Positions 54,398 through 61,131 of a stretch of DNA of 61,131 bases are shown piece by piece. Source of the stretch: an uncultured Lachnospiraceae bacterium (GTDB lineage Bacteria; Bacillota; Clostridia; Lachnospirales; Lachnospiraceae); contig CANAPP010000015.1 of the NCBI GenBank assembly GCA_947363565.1, positions 1-61,131 on the forward strand, given 5' to 3'. The notes beneath the pieces were generated by a model. The model had not been told where the DNA came from. It ran no database searches and saw nothing but the letters and a program-made list of their open reading frames with translations. Made by a program: the position numbers and the translations under genes. Each line of letters begins with the position of its first letter. Positions within the stretch are counted from its first letter, which is position 1.

Positions 54398-55090
54398 TTA
54401 TGCAAGCTTCATCGGGTTGATCTTAACGCCCGGTCCCATTGTAGAAGAAAGTGTCACGCTCTTTAAGAACTGACCCTTTACTGCTGCCGGCCTTGCTTTG
54501 ATAACCGCCTCGATCAGCGTCTGGAAGTTGTCCGTAATTTGTTCCTCGGTAAAGGAAGCTTTACCTAACGGCACATGGATAATGTTTGTCTTGTCAAGTC
54601 TGTACTCAATCTTACCAGCCTTGATATCCTGGATCGCCTTTGTCACGTCCATAGTTACTGTACCAGCCTTCGGGTTCGGCATAAGTCCTTTTGGCCCGAG
54701 CACACGGCCAAGACGTCCTACGACACCCATCATATCCGGTGTGGCAACTACTACGTCAAATTCAAACCAGTTCTCTTTTTGGATCTTCGGGATCAGCTCA
54801 TCTCCTCCAACGTAATCTGCACCTGCAGCCTTAGCTTCCTCAGCCTTGGCATCCTTCGCAAATACGAGGATACGGATCTTCTTTCCAGTTCCGTGGGGCA
54901 GCACTACAGCGCCACGGATCTGCTGGTCAGCATGGCGTCCGTCACATCCGGTTCTGATATGAGCCTCGATCGTCTCATCGAATTTGGCAATTGCGGTCTT
55001 TTTAACTAATGAAACTGCCTCTGCAACATCGTAGAGATTACCTCTCTCGATAGCTTTTGCAGCTTCTACATATTTCTTTCCTCTTTTCAT
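54398..55090 (-). CDS. rplA: 50S ribosomal protein L1
   Basis: The 230-residue protein matches L1 throughout ([86 protein letters not shown]). It binds 23S rRNA at the L1 stalk and represses its own mRNA. It is separated from rplK by 134 bp that carry a copy of a leader shared with rplK. Normally rplJ would follow; here a terminator and foreign genes do. Confidence 0.98.
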   Translation of the reverse strand: MKRGKKYVEAAKAIERGNLYDVAEAVSLVKKTAIAKFDETIEAHIRTGCDGRHADQQIRGAVVLPHGTGKKIRILVFAKDAKAEEAKAAGADYVGGDELIPKIQKENWFEFDVVVATPDMMGVVGRLGRVLGPKGLMPNPKAGTVTMDVTKAIQDIKAGKIEYRLDKTNIIHVPLGKASFTEEQITDNFQTLIEAVIKARPAAVKGQFLKSVTLSSTMGPGVKINPMKLA

Positions 55091-55094
55091 CTAA

Positions 55095-55150
55095 ATAACC
55101 TCCTTGTGGTAATGTCGGGATAACCCTCCCACTTCTTGTTTTTACAGTTA
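55095..55150 (-). promoter_or_regulatory. Candidate L1-binding leader, copy before rplA
   Basis: The transcribed strand reads GTAAAAACAAGAAGTGGGAG, then a GGG...CCC hairpin and ACCACAAGGAGG just before ATG. The same plan precedes rplK. Further upstream in the gap (55152-55224) are two more hairpins, AAAACACT/AGTGTTTT and GTTCTTT/AAAGAAC. Confidence 0.55.
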
Positions 55151-55224
55151 AGTCTCGGTTGTTCTTTTCACTTCGTTCAAAGAACGGCTAAAACACTAAG
55201 CTCGATAATACTTCGCTAAGTGTT

Positions 55225-55650
55225 TTATGCCTCCACAGTCACACCCATGGAACGGCAGGTTCCTTCGATCATGCTCATGGCTGCCTCAAGGCTTGCTGCG
55301 TTGAGGTCAGGCATCTTGAGCTCTGCGATCTCCTGGATCTGTGCCTTTGTGATCTTAGCTACCTTTTTCTTATTCGGTGTGCCTGAACCGGACTTGATGT
55401 TGCAGGCTTTCTTGATAAGAACCGGTGCCGGAGGAGTTTTTGTGATGAAGCTGAAGCTCCTGTCACTGTAAACTGTAATAACTACAGGGATGATAAGATC
55501 TCCCTGATCTGCGGTCCTAGCATTAAACTGCTTCGTAAATTCAACGATATTCACACCGTGCTGACCAAGTGCAGGTCCGACCGGTGGTGCCGGCGTTGCT
55601 TTTCCGGCAGGAATCTGTAATTTAATATAACCTTGTACTTTTTTTGCCAT
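55225..55650 (-). CDS. rplK: 50S ribosomal protein L11
   Basis: The 141-residue protein is standard L11 ([82 protein letters not shown] end). It forms the GTPase-associated centre with 23S rRNA. It has an AAGGAGG site within the leader element. It lies between nusG and rplA, as is usual. Confidence 0.98.
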   Translation of the reverse strand: MAKKVQGYIKLQIPAGKATPAPPVGPALGQHGVNIVEFTKQFNARTADQGDLIIPVVITVYSDRSFSFITKTPPAPVLIKKACNIKSGSGTPNKKKVAKITKAQIQEIAELKMPDLNAASLEAAMSMIEGTCRSMGVTVEA

Positions 55651-55654
55651 TTCA

Positions 55655-55711
55655 ATTACCTCCTTGTGGTGATGGCGGAACCGATGTTCCTCCCACTGAT
55701 TTTGTTTTTAC
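55655..55711 (-). promoter_or_regulatory. Candidate L1-binding leader, copy before rplK
   Basis: AGTGGGAGGAAC, GGTTCCGCC and ACCACAAGGAGG can form a GTGG/CCAC stem with an inner GGAAC/GTTCC hairpin ending at the ribosome-binding site. It resembles the copy before rplA, so both genes may be repressed separately by L1. Confidence 0.55.
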
Positions 55712-56227
55712 TTACATCTTCTTAACTTCTGCGAAACTGATTTCAACCGGCGTTTCGCGGCCAAACAGCTCAACATTGATCGTCAGACTCTGTTTCTGCA
55801 GACTCATCGACTGGACGACTCCAACTGTATCTGCCCATGCACCGGCGATTACCCTGACGGTATCTCCCTCTTCAAAGTCAACGACAATATTCTCCTGGCG
55901 GATGCCAAGCGGCGCCATCTCGGCGTCAGTAAGCGGTACCGGCTTGGAACCCGGCCCCACGAAGCCTGTGACACCTCTGGTATTTCTGACAACATACCAC
56001 GTATCATCATTCATAATCATATGAATCAGTACATAACCCGGGAACAGCTTCTTCTGAGATGCCTTCTGCACACCATTCTTCATCTCTACAACTTCCTGCA
56101 TCGGAACCCGTACTTCCAGTATCTGCTCTTCAAGATGCCTGTTCTCGATCGTCTTATCAATGTTTGCCTTCACTTTGTTCTCATACCCTGAATAAGTATG
56201 GACTACGTACCATTTTGCCTCTGACAT
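55712..56227 (-). CDS. nusG: Transcription termination/antitermination protein NusG
   Basis: The 171-residue protein has the NGN domain (KWYVVHTYSGYENKVKANID, FPGYVLIHMIMNDDTWYVVR, RNTRGVTGFVG) and a C-terminal KOW domain (VVDFEEGDTVRVIAGAWADT, ending FGRETPVEISFAEVKKM). It binds the polymerase clamp and modulates pausing and Rho. It lies in the standard secE-nusG-rplK order. Confidence 0.97.
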   Translation of the reverse strand: MSEAKWYVVHTYSGYENKVKANIDKTIENRHLEEQILEVRVPMQEVVEMKNGVQKASQKKLFPGYVLIHMIMNDDTWYVVRNTRGVTGFVGPGSKPVPLTDAEMAPLGIRQENIVVDFEEGDTVRVIAGAWADTVGVVQSMSLQKQSLTINVELFGRETPVEISFAEVKKM

Positions 56228-56256
56228 ATAATCACCTTTCTTGCATACAGTTCCCG

Positions 56257-56457
56257 TCAGCCCAGATTGACAAGAATGTCAACACCATACTGAATCATGA
56301 AGTCAATCAGTGCAATGATTACTCCAAGCACTACGGACACAGAAACTACCGCTACCGTCTGCTTTGCAAGCTCTGTCCTGCCTGGCCAGATGATCTTATT
56401 GAACTCTTTCTTAAGACCCTTGTACCAGCTTTTCTTCTGAGTCGTCTTTCCACTCAT
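56257..56457 (-). CDS. secE: Preprotein translocase subunit SecE
   Basis: ATG 56455-56457 is chosen (66 residues) because AAAGGAG is eight bases upstream; the alternative three codons earlier is too close. A short cytoplasmic amphipathic segment (KKEFNKIIWPGRTELAKQT) is followed by one membrane helix (VAVVSVSVVLGVIIALIDFM), the minimal SecE architecture. It stabilises SecY in the membrane channel. Confidence 0.95.
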   Translation of the reverse strand: MSGKTTQKKSWYKGLKKEFNKIIWPGRTELAKQTVAVVSVSVVLGVIIALIDFMIQYGVDILVNLG

Positions 56458-56479
56458 GTCATTCACTCCTTTGCAGCGG

Positions 56480-56629
56480 TTACTTCGTCTCTTTGTGCAA
56501 TGTGTGTGACCTGCAGAACTTACAATACTTTTTTGTCTCCATACGCGACGGATGAGCTTTCTTATCCTTCGTCATATTGTAGTTCCGCTGTTTGCATTCT
56601 GTACATTCCAATGTGATTCTTGTACGCAC
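56480..56629 (-). CDS. rpmG: 50S ribosomal protein L33
   Basis: This 49-residue gene starts at GTG (56627-56629) behind GAGGTGG and reads [20 protein letters not shown] onward to a [15 protein letters not shown] end. Both CxxC pairs are present, so it is the zinc-ribbon (C+) form of L33. It is first in the rpmG-secE-nusG-rplK-rplA unit, 22 bp before secE. Confidence 0.95.
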   Translation of the reverse strand: MRTRITLECTECKQRNYNMTKDKKAHPSRMETKKYCKFCRSHTLHKETK

Positions 56630-56670
56630 AACTTCCACCTCGCTTTATACTTCATTATTGATAGTTACCT

Positions 56671-56697
56671 GGTAGCTTGCGAGGCTACCTCTTTTTT
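56671..56697 (+). other. Terminator-like hairpin on the strand opposite rpmG
   Basis: GGTAGC/GCTACC followed by TCTTTTTT on the plus strand. No plus-strand gene ends here, so it may block antisense transcription into the C39 gene region, or be part of the rpmG leader when read the other way. Confidence 0.35.
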
Positions 56698-56702
56698 GGC
56701 AT

Positions 56703-56768
56703 AAAAAAAAGACCTACTTCCATTCGCTCTGATAGATTACCACATATAGCGGATAAAAGCAAGTCTTT
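56703..56768 (-). terminator. Intrinsic terminator after the C39 peptidase gene
   Basis: On the minus strand AAAGACTTGCTTTTATCCGC pairs with GCGAATGGAAGTAGGTCTTT (mostly Watson-Crick plus G-U) and is followed by eight Ts. Confidence 0.75.
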
Positions 56769-56804
56769 TCATGGATTTTTCTGTATTTTATACCTGTCGG
56801 AATG

Positions 56805-57677
56805 TTATTTCCGGAACGCCCACAACTGCTTGATCTGCCCCGATATATCATCGAACGCCCACAGTTTTTCGGAGTTCGCCCTGCTGTTTGGGTCATTTAC
56901 CCTGATCTTGCCGTCCTCATAACCCACGAACACGATAAAGTGCCCGTCCGTCGTAAAATCTCCCGGCCCCATGACCGCTACGACTGGATTGTCCACCTTA
57001 AGATTATCGGCAATACGCTTTTCGTCAAGCGGAAGCTCTGTTACGTCAAAACCGAGCCGCTCACCGCCTTCGGAAAACAGTGTCCACGCCGTACCGCTCC
57101 CTTCGGCCGCGTAACCGTTTTCCGTGGAAAAATCCGCCATCCATCTGGGATCTTTTGACGTATCACCGCTTAAATGCACTGTCACCATGGAAAGGCACGT
57201 AGGTCCGCATCCCGTAAGCCCCATCACATTGCCGGAATACTGATGATACCCCCAGCGCTGGTCCCACTGCATGAAAAGCGGCATAATATCACTATTCTTA
57301 TACTCGCTTAAGTCGATCTTCGGCTCCTCATCCTTTTTCAGCGGATATTCCCACACAAAATCCTTCGCCTCGGGGTTCCGCTCATAAAGCTCCAAAAGCT
57401 CCGCGGGATAAGCGTCCATGGTAAGCCCCTTCTTCTCGGCAAACTCCTCCAAAGTCTCCGCCGAAGCTTTCTTCGGTGCCAGGACTTCTTCATCCTTAAG
57501 CCCTCTGACCGCCAGAAATCCGACTGCAAGGACCACCAGGATTACTGCTTCTGCACCGATGATCTTTATCCGCCGGAGCTTTTTCCGGCGCCTTATTAAC
57601 GTGCGCGAACTCTTGCGGCCACCCCAGCCGCTTCTTCCCCGCCGCCTGTATCTATCGTTTACATCCCTGTATCCCAT
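56805..57677 (-). CDS. C39-family (papain-like) peptidase, membrane-anchored
   Basis: The start is ATG 57675-57677 (290 residues), with AAGGGGAG upstream. An Arg-rich cytoplasmic segment (SSRTLIRRRKKLRRIK) precedes one membrane helix (about 40-60, GAEAVILVVLAVGFLAV) and an extracytoplasmic peptidase domain: QWDQRWGYHQYSG (oxyanion Gln), LTGCGPTCLSMV (catalytic Cys), TDGHFIVFVGYEDG (His), and VNDPNS (Asn/Asp). This is the stand-alone C39-like fold, not fused to a bacteriocin exporter. Its substrate may be wall or secreted peptides. It is monocistronic between trpXYZ and rpmG. Confidence 0.85.
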   Translation of the reverse strand: MGYRDVNDRYRRRGRSGWGGRKSSRTLIRRRKKLRRIKIIGAEAVILVVLAVGFLAVRGLKDEEVLAPKKASAETLEEFAEKKGLTMDAYPAELLELYERNPEAKDFVWEYPLKKDEEPKIDLSEYKNSDIMPLFMQWDQRWGYHQYSGNVMGLTGCGPTCLSMVTVHLSGDTSKDPRWMADFSTENGYAAEGSGTAWTLFSEGGERLGFDVTELPLDEKRIADNLKVDNPVVAVMGPGDFTTDGHFIVFVGYEDGKIRVNDPNSRANSEKLWAFDDISGQIKQLWAFRK

Positions 57678-57764
57678 CTGCGCTCCCCTTCCCTTCTTAC
57701 GCAAATTTTATCCAAAACCGCATTCAGGCAGGCACGCCTGTTTGCTCCTATTTGTCACAGAAAC

Positions 57765-57818
57765 AAAAAAAGAAGTTCCCGTTCTCTGCATAGAGTATAG
57801 CAGAAAACAAACTTCTTT
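57765..57818 (-). terminator. Intrinsic terminator after the tryptophan transporter operon
   Basis: AAAGAAGTT/AACTTCTTT with an inner GTTTTCTGC/GCAGAGAAC stem is followed by seven Ts on the minus strand. Confidence 0.8.
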
Positions 57819-57898
57819 TCTTTTAGATTTTCCTAGAAAAAACAACTTTTTTTCTTTAGAATTATAAATTTTTTCTTAAATTCCGGCAGACATTCCCC

Positions 57899-58672
57899 TT
57901 AATTTCCGCACTCGATACTGATCTCATTAAAGAGCTTCAGCACATCCTCCACGCACATTTCTTCTTTTTCTTTTCCTTTTTTGTCCAGAACCGCTTCACC
58001 CTGATGCATCATCAGAAGGCGGTTGCCGTACTCTACAGCATATCTTAGATTGTGGGTGACCATGATCGTCGTAAGTTCCTTCTCCTTTACGATCTTATCC
58101 GTCAGCTCCATGATCATCTCCGCTGTCTTAGGGTCGAGGGCTGCCGTGTGCTCATCTAAAATGAGGAATTCTATCGGGGTCATGGTGGACATCAGAAGCG
58201 CCATTGCCTGCCGCTGGCCACCGGAGAGCGCGCCCACCTTCGTATCCATCCGATCCTCCAGGCCGAGGTCAAGCTGCCTTAACTGTTCCCTGTAGTAGCC
58301 GACACGCCGCTTATCCGTCCCCTTCCCAAGTCCGAAAAACCTGCCCTTATTGTCAGCAAGAGACATATTTTCGAGGATAGTCATGGACGGGCATGTGCCC
58401 ATGGACGGATTCTGGTATACCCGCCCAATCTTTTCGTTGCGCTTATGCTCTTTATCCTTTGTAATGTCCTTCCCATCCATCAGGATCTGCCCGGACTGCG
58501 CTGCGATACTTCCGCAGATGATATTCAGCATGGAAGTCTTGCCGGAGCCATTGCTCCCCACGACAGAGATAAAATCCCCTTTATCCACCTTCAGGTTAAA
58601 ATGATCGAACAGGCACATCTCATTGACCGTTCCCGGATTGTATATCTTATGAATATCTTTAAGCTCAAGCAT
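57899..58672 (-). CDS. trpZ: Tryptophan-type ABC transporter ATP-binding protein
   Basis: The 257-residue protein has Walker A GSNGSGKTS, signature LSGGQRQAMALLM, Walker B FLILDEHTAALD (note His after DE) and the switch His in VTHNLR. It directly follows the permease gene without a gap. The family (with the two genes upstream) is the ABC importer found behind T-boxes or amino-acid riboswitches. The UGG T-box makes tryptophan the expected substrate. Confidence 0.85.
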   Translation of the reverse strand: MLELKDIHKIYNPGTVNEMCLFDHFNLKVDKGDFISVVGSNGSGKTSMLNIICGSIAAQSGQILMDGKDITKDKEHKRNEKIGRVYQNPSMGTCPSMTILENMSLADNKGRFFGLGKGTDKRRVGYYREQLRQLDLGLEDRMDTKVGALSGGQRQAMALLMSTMTPIEFLILDEHTAALDPKTAEMIMELTDKIVKEKELTTIMVTHNLRYAVEYGNRLLMMHQGEAVLDKKGKEKEEMCVEDVLKLFNEISIECGN

Positions 58673-59545
58673 CTATCTCACCTTCGCCTTTCTTTCCATA
58701 CTGATGATAAGGATAAGCAAAAACAGCACCGCCGTAATAAGCTTCATGGCCTGGGGTTCAAAGTTTTTGAGCGCCGCCGCCACACACGCCTTGTATATTA
58801 TCGAACCGATGAGCACCGCAGTAGTGGCCTTAAACGCCGTCAACCTTTTGAACAGGCTCGTTCCGATGATGACACTGGCAAGACCGATGACAATCGCGCC
58901 GGTTCCCATGGATATCTCAAACACTCTCTCCTCCTGCGCAAATACACAGCCCGCCAGGGACACCAGCCCGTTTGCCAGGGCAAGCCCTAAGATCTTTACA
59001 TTTCCCTGATCCTTGGCAAGGGCAGTCACTACCACATCATTATCCCCCACTGCTCGGAGAAGATATCCGGACTTCGTCTTCAAATACAGATCCAGCAGTA
59101 TCTTGCAGAAAACCGCAAGGATCAGAATGATGACCACCGTTGTATACGGCGCGGCCCCCGAAGGGATCGCACCGCTTAAGAACTCATTTTTAAAAATCGT
59201 CTCCTGAGAGAATAAAGGGACATTGGCCGTTCCCGCAATATACAGGTTGATGGTCCAAAGCGCCGTCATCATGATGATGCCGGAAAGCAGGTCCCTTACC
59301 TTGCCTTTCACATGGATAAGCCCGGTCAGGATCCCGGCCAGCACCCCGGCCAGAAACGCAAGGGGCAGCGTAAGGTAAGGGTTCATCCCCCGGGTAATGA
59401 GCGCCGCAGTGATCGACGCCCCCAAAGGGAAGCTTCCGTCCACCGTCAGGTCGGGGAAATCCAGGATCTTATAGGTGATATATACGCCCAGCGCAAGGAT
59501 TCCGTAGATCAGTCCCTGTTCTGCTATTGATACGAAAAAATCCAT
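58673..59545 (-). CDS. trpY: Tryptophan-type ABC transporter permease
   Basis: The 290-residue integral membrane protein has about eight helices and the BPD_transp_2 features ILALGVYITYKILDFPDLTV and DGSFPLGASITAALI. The usual partners are an ABC_sub_bind lipoprotein and a single ATPase, as here. It begins 14 bp after the binding-protein stop and abuts the ATPase gene. Confidence 0.87.
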   Translation of the reverse strand: MDFFVSIAEQGLIYGILALGVYITYKILDFPDLTVDGSFPLGASITAALITRGMNPYLTLPLAFLAGVLAGILTGLIHVKGKVRDLLSGIIMMTALWTINLYIAGTANVPLFSQETIFKNEFLSGAIPSGAAPYTTVVIILILAVFCKILLDLYLKTKSGYLLRAVGDNDVVVTALAKDQGNVKILGLALANGLVSLAGCVFAQEERVFEISMGTGAIVIGLASVIIGTSLFKRLTAFKATTAVLIGSIIYKACVAAALKNFEPQAMKLITAVLFLLILIISMERKAKVR

Positions 59546-59559
59546 AAAGCCGCCTCCTG

Positions 59560-60582
59560 CTACTTAGCTATCTCGTCAAAGCTTTCCACCGCACTGTCTG
59601 AAAGCTCCTTTGGCACTGTCACGCCAAGCTCTTTCGCCACCTGGTTATTGACATAAAATCCCGGCTCTGTGATCAGTTCAAAATTCATCTCTGACGCTTT
59701 CTTCTCGCCCTTTAATACCTGCGCCGCCATCTTTCCTGTCTGCTTGCCAAGCGCGATATAGTCAATCCCTTCTGCGGCAAGGCAGCCGATCTTCACCTGC
59801 TCGATCTCGCTTCCGAACACCGGGATCTTCTTCTCGTTCGCCTTCTCAAGAATTGTCGGGAGGGAGGCAACCACCGTGTTATCCGTCAGGTTCGTGATGC
59901 AGTCTACCTTGCTCAGAAGATCGTCTGCAGCCAGCGCCACATCAGCCGTAGCCGTGATCCCTTTTTCCACCAGTTCAAATCCGTACTCGCCCGCCAGGGA
60001 ATCATACTCCTTAATGGTGGAAACAGAGTTTGCCTCGCTTGTCGTGTACATAATCCCAAGCTTTTTTGCATCCGGCAAAAGCTGTCTCATCATCTTAAGC
60101 TGTGCCTCTACCGGAAGCTTATCGGATGTGCCGGTAATCTCGCCTACCGGGGTGCCGTCTTCTTTCGCAAGCTCCGCGCTGACCGGATCTGTCACCGCGG
60201 TGTAAATGACCGGTATCCCCGCATCCATGGCTGCGTTGTATGCGCTTTGGGCCGTCGGCGTGGCAATCGCGCAGATCATATCTACCTTATCGGACACAAA
60301 GCTTCCGGATATCTGCCCTGCCGTCCCCATATCCGCCGCCGCATTCTTAAGCTCCACCGTAAGGTTCTCGCCCTCCTTGATGCCTGCCTCCGCAAGCCCG
60401 GCAAGGAATCCCTCCCGGCAATTATCAAGCGAACCGTGCTCTGCGAACTGGGAAATACCGATCGTATAACTCTTCTGGTCACCGGAATCTTTGGAATCGC
60501 CGCCGGAATTTCCTGCGCACCCTGTCGCTAATGCTGCTGCCATCGCTACGGTTAATAATCCTGCTAATACTTTGTTTTTCAT
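59560..60582 (-). CDS. trpX: Tryptophan-type ABC transporter substrate-binding lipoprotein (ABC_sub_bind)
   Basis: ATG 60580-60582 (340 residues) is preceded by AAAGGAG; the longer frame would run through the T-box. It has a lipoprotein signal (ALATGCAG, Cys 22) and the ABC_sub_bind fold (YTIGISQFAEHGSLDNCREG, MICAIATPTAQSAYNAAMDA, GIPVIYTAVTDPVSAELA, DNTVVASLPTILEKANEKKI). This family is the receptor of TrpXYZ-like importers. Tryptophan specificity rests on the UGG T-box, not on the protein sequence. Confidence 0.88.
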   Translation of the reverse strand: MKNKVLAGLLTVAMAAALATGCAGNSGGDSKDSGDQKSYTIGISQFAEHGSLDNCREGFLAGLAEAGIKEGENLTVELKNAAADMGTAGQISGSFVSDKVDMICAIATPTAQSAYNAAMDAGIPVIYTAVTDPVSAELAKEDGTPVGEITGTSDKLPVEAQLKMMRQLLPDAKKLGIMYTTSEANSVSTIKEYDSLAGEYGFELVEKGITATADVALAADDLLSKVDCITNLTDNTVVASLPTILEKANEKKIPVFGSEIEQVKIGCLAAEGIDYIALGKQTGKMAAQVLKGEKKASEMNFELITEPGFYVNNQVAKELGVTVPKELSDSAVESFDEIAK

Positions 60583-60654
60583 TGTTTCATTCTCCTTTTC
60601 TTTTTCATTGATCTTGCTGTTAGGAGAGAATATTTGCCCGCAATCTCCGCTATG

Positions 60655-60938
60655 CACAAAAAACCGCCTCAAACCATACGGTCTGAGACGGTAATATACA
60701 CTCATATTATCGCGGTGCCACTCAAATTGACAAAATGTCCACTCTCTCATGTACTAACATACACTCCTGATTGATAACGGGTTCGGTTCCCGACAAGCCA
60801 TATTCTCTAAAAAGATTTCCGGCTGCCCTCGAAAGTCCATTCGCCTGTCCGCTCCATACGGCAATCCCACCACCTGCCGCTCTCTGTGATCTTGCTTAAC
60901 AGATTACTACTCTTTCTCAACGGTTTCTCTTAATTTAC
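60655..60938 (-). ncRNA. T-box leader with UGG (tryptophan) specifier
   Basis: On the minus strand the leader has AGTAGTAA at the stem I start, an AGAGAG internal motif, the specifier GAATGGAC with TGG at 60837-60839, the T-box AGTGGCACCGCG at 60711-60722, and an intrinsic terminator CCGTCTCAGACC/GGTTTGAGGCGG plus TTTTTT at 60658-60692. Uncharged tRNA-Trp is expected to favour the antiterminator and switch on trpXYZ. All parts are visible in correct order. Confidence 0.9.
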
Positions 60939-60945
60939 GATATTC

Positions 60946-60974
60946 ACTTTACCCGATTAACGTGCATTTGTCAA
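60946..60974 (-). promoter_or_regulatory. Promoter of the T-box/trpXYZ operon
   Basis: TTGACA (60969-60974), 17 bp, TAAAGT (60946-60951) on the minus strand, placing the start just before the T-box stem I. Confidence 0.75.
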
Positions 60975-61131
60975 GAACTTTTTTATTTTTTCTGTTCTCC
61001 TCCCCATCCCCCAAAGACCATACCGTTTTTTCACCACCAATAATTTACCATGTACCTTCGATGATTTCAACAGGAAGCTGACTTGAAATTTTAAATTCCA
61101 GTGCAGAGTTAAATTCTACATAGAGTTAAAT

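Noticed and set aside
56725-56765. TTGCTT-N17-TAATCT as the promoter of rpmG
   Set aside because: The boxes are poor matches and lie inside the terminator stem of the C39 gene; another promoter is likely but I could not place it.
61050-61131. A minus-strand open frame at the right edge ending ...VEIIEGTW
   Set aside because: It has an in-frame stop within the window edge region and no start or ribosome-binding site; too short to support.

Overview
The window looks like chromosome of an anaerobic, gut-type Firmicute of the Lachnospiraceae (Clostridium cluster XIVa). The basis is the Firmicutes versions of rpoB/rpoC, MutS2, YhaM, an L10 leader, a Trp T-box, strong AGGAGG ribosome-binding sites, and many sugar and peptide ABC systems with LacI regulators. 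I cannot name the species. I saw no tRNA, rRNA, CRISPR array or prophage.

Layout. 1-4.5 kb is a patchwork of small accessory genes: a VOC protein cut by the left edge, two AraC regulators, an RNHCP protein, DUF3788, a small Spo0A-C-like protein and an XRE regulator. Two of these units share an unusual promoter with a 20-bp spacer and a dyad, as MerR-type regulators use. 4.7-8.7 kb (minus) holds an HtrA-like protein that has lost catalytic residues, yhaM and rlmD. 8.8-13.4 kb (plus) holds mutS2 and a two-component system. 13.4-15.4 kb has an M24 peptidase-like protein and cutC. 15.5-23.1 kb is rpoB-rpoC. 23.3-29.4 kb has a hybrid histidine kinase, an Rpn-type nuclease/transposase, a small unknown gene and a probably defective IS3-family element. 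29.5-41.8 kb is one long minus-strand sugar operon: LacI regulator, fucose-isomerase-like protein, split transketolase, RbsB/A/C-type ABC transporter with a DUF2291 lipoprotein, RbsD, PfkB kinase and FGGY kinase. 41.8-43.4 kb has AT-rich operator repeats, a frameshifted YciI gene and a second LacI paralogue. 43.5-44.8 kb is rplJ-rplL with its own promoter and L10 leader. 44.9-54.2 kb is a peptide-type ABC transporter with a racemase, an M29-like protein and a nitrilase-family hydrolase, facing a divergent LysR regulator. 54.3-56.6 kb is rpmG-secE-nusG-rplK-rplA. 56.7-61 kb has a C39-like peptidase and a tryptophan transporter (TrpXYZ type) behind a T-box whose specifier reads UGG.

The most striking large-scale feature is that the usually contiguous rpmG-secE-nusG-rplKAJL-rpoBC cluster is present in the right order and on one strand, but split into three self-contained transcription units by about 9.7 kb and about 20 kb of accessory metabolism. 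Each unit has its own terminator, and two have a recognisable promoter.

The sugar operon has the enzyme set expected for a non-oxidative branched-pentose route such as D-apiose: isomerase, kinase, split transketolase. The real substrate is unproven. Inside that operon, between the permease gene and rbsD, lie two long nested hairpins separated by a tandem repeat.

Gene-free stretches over about 300 bases are 25902-26205 (a promoter and little else), 32448-32938 (the hairpins), 41817-42092 (AT-rich operator region) and 60583-61131 (the T-box leader; 60975-61131 shows nothing I can name).
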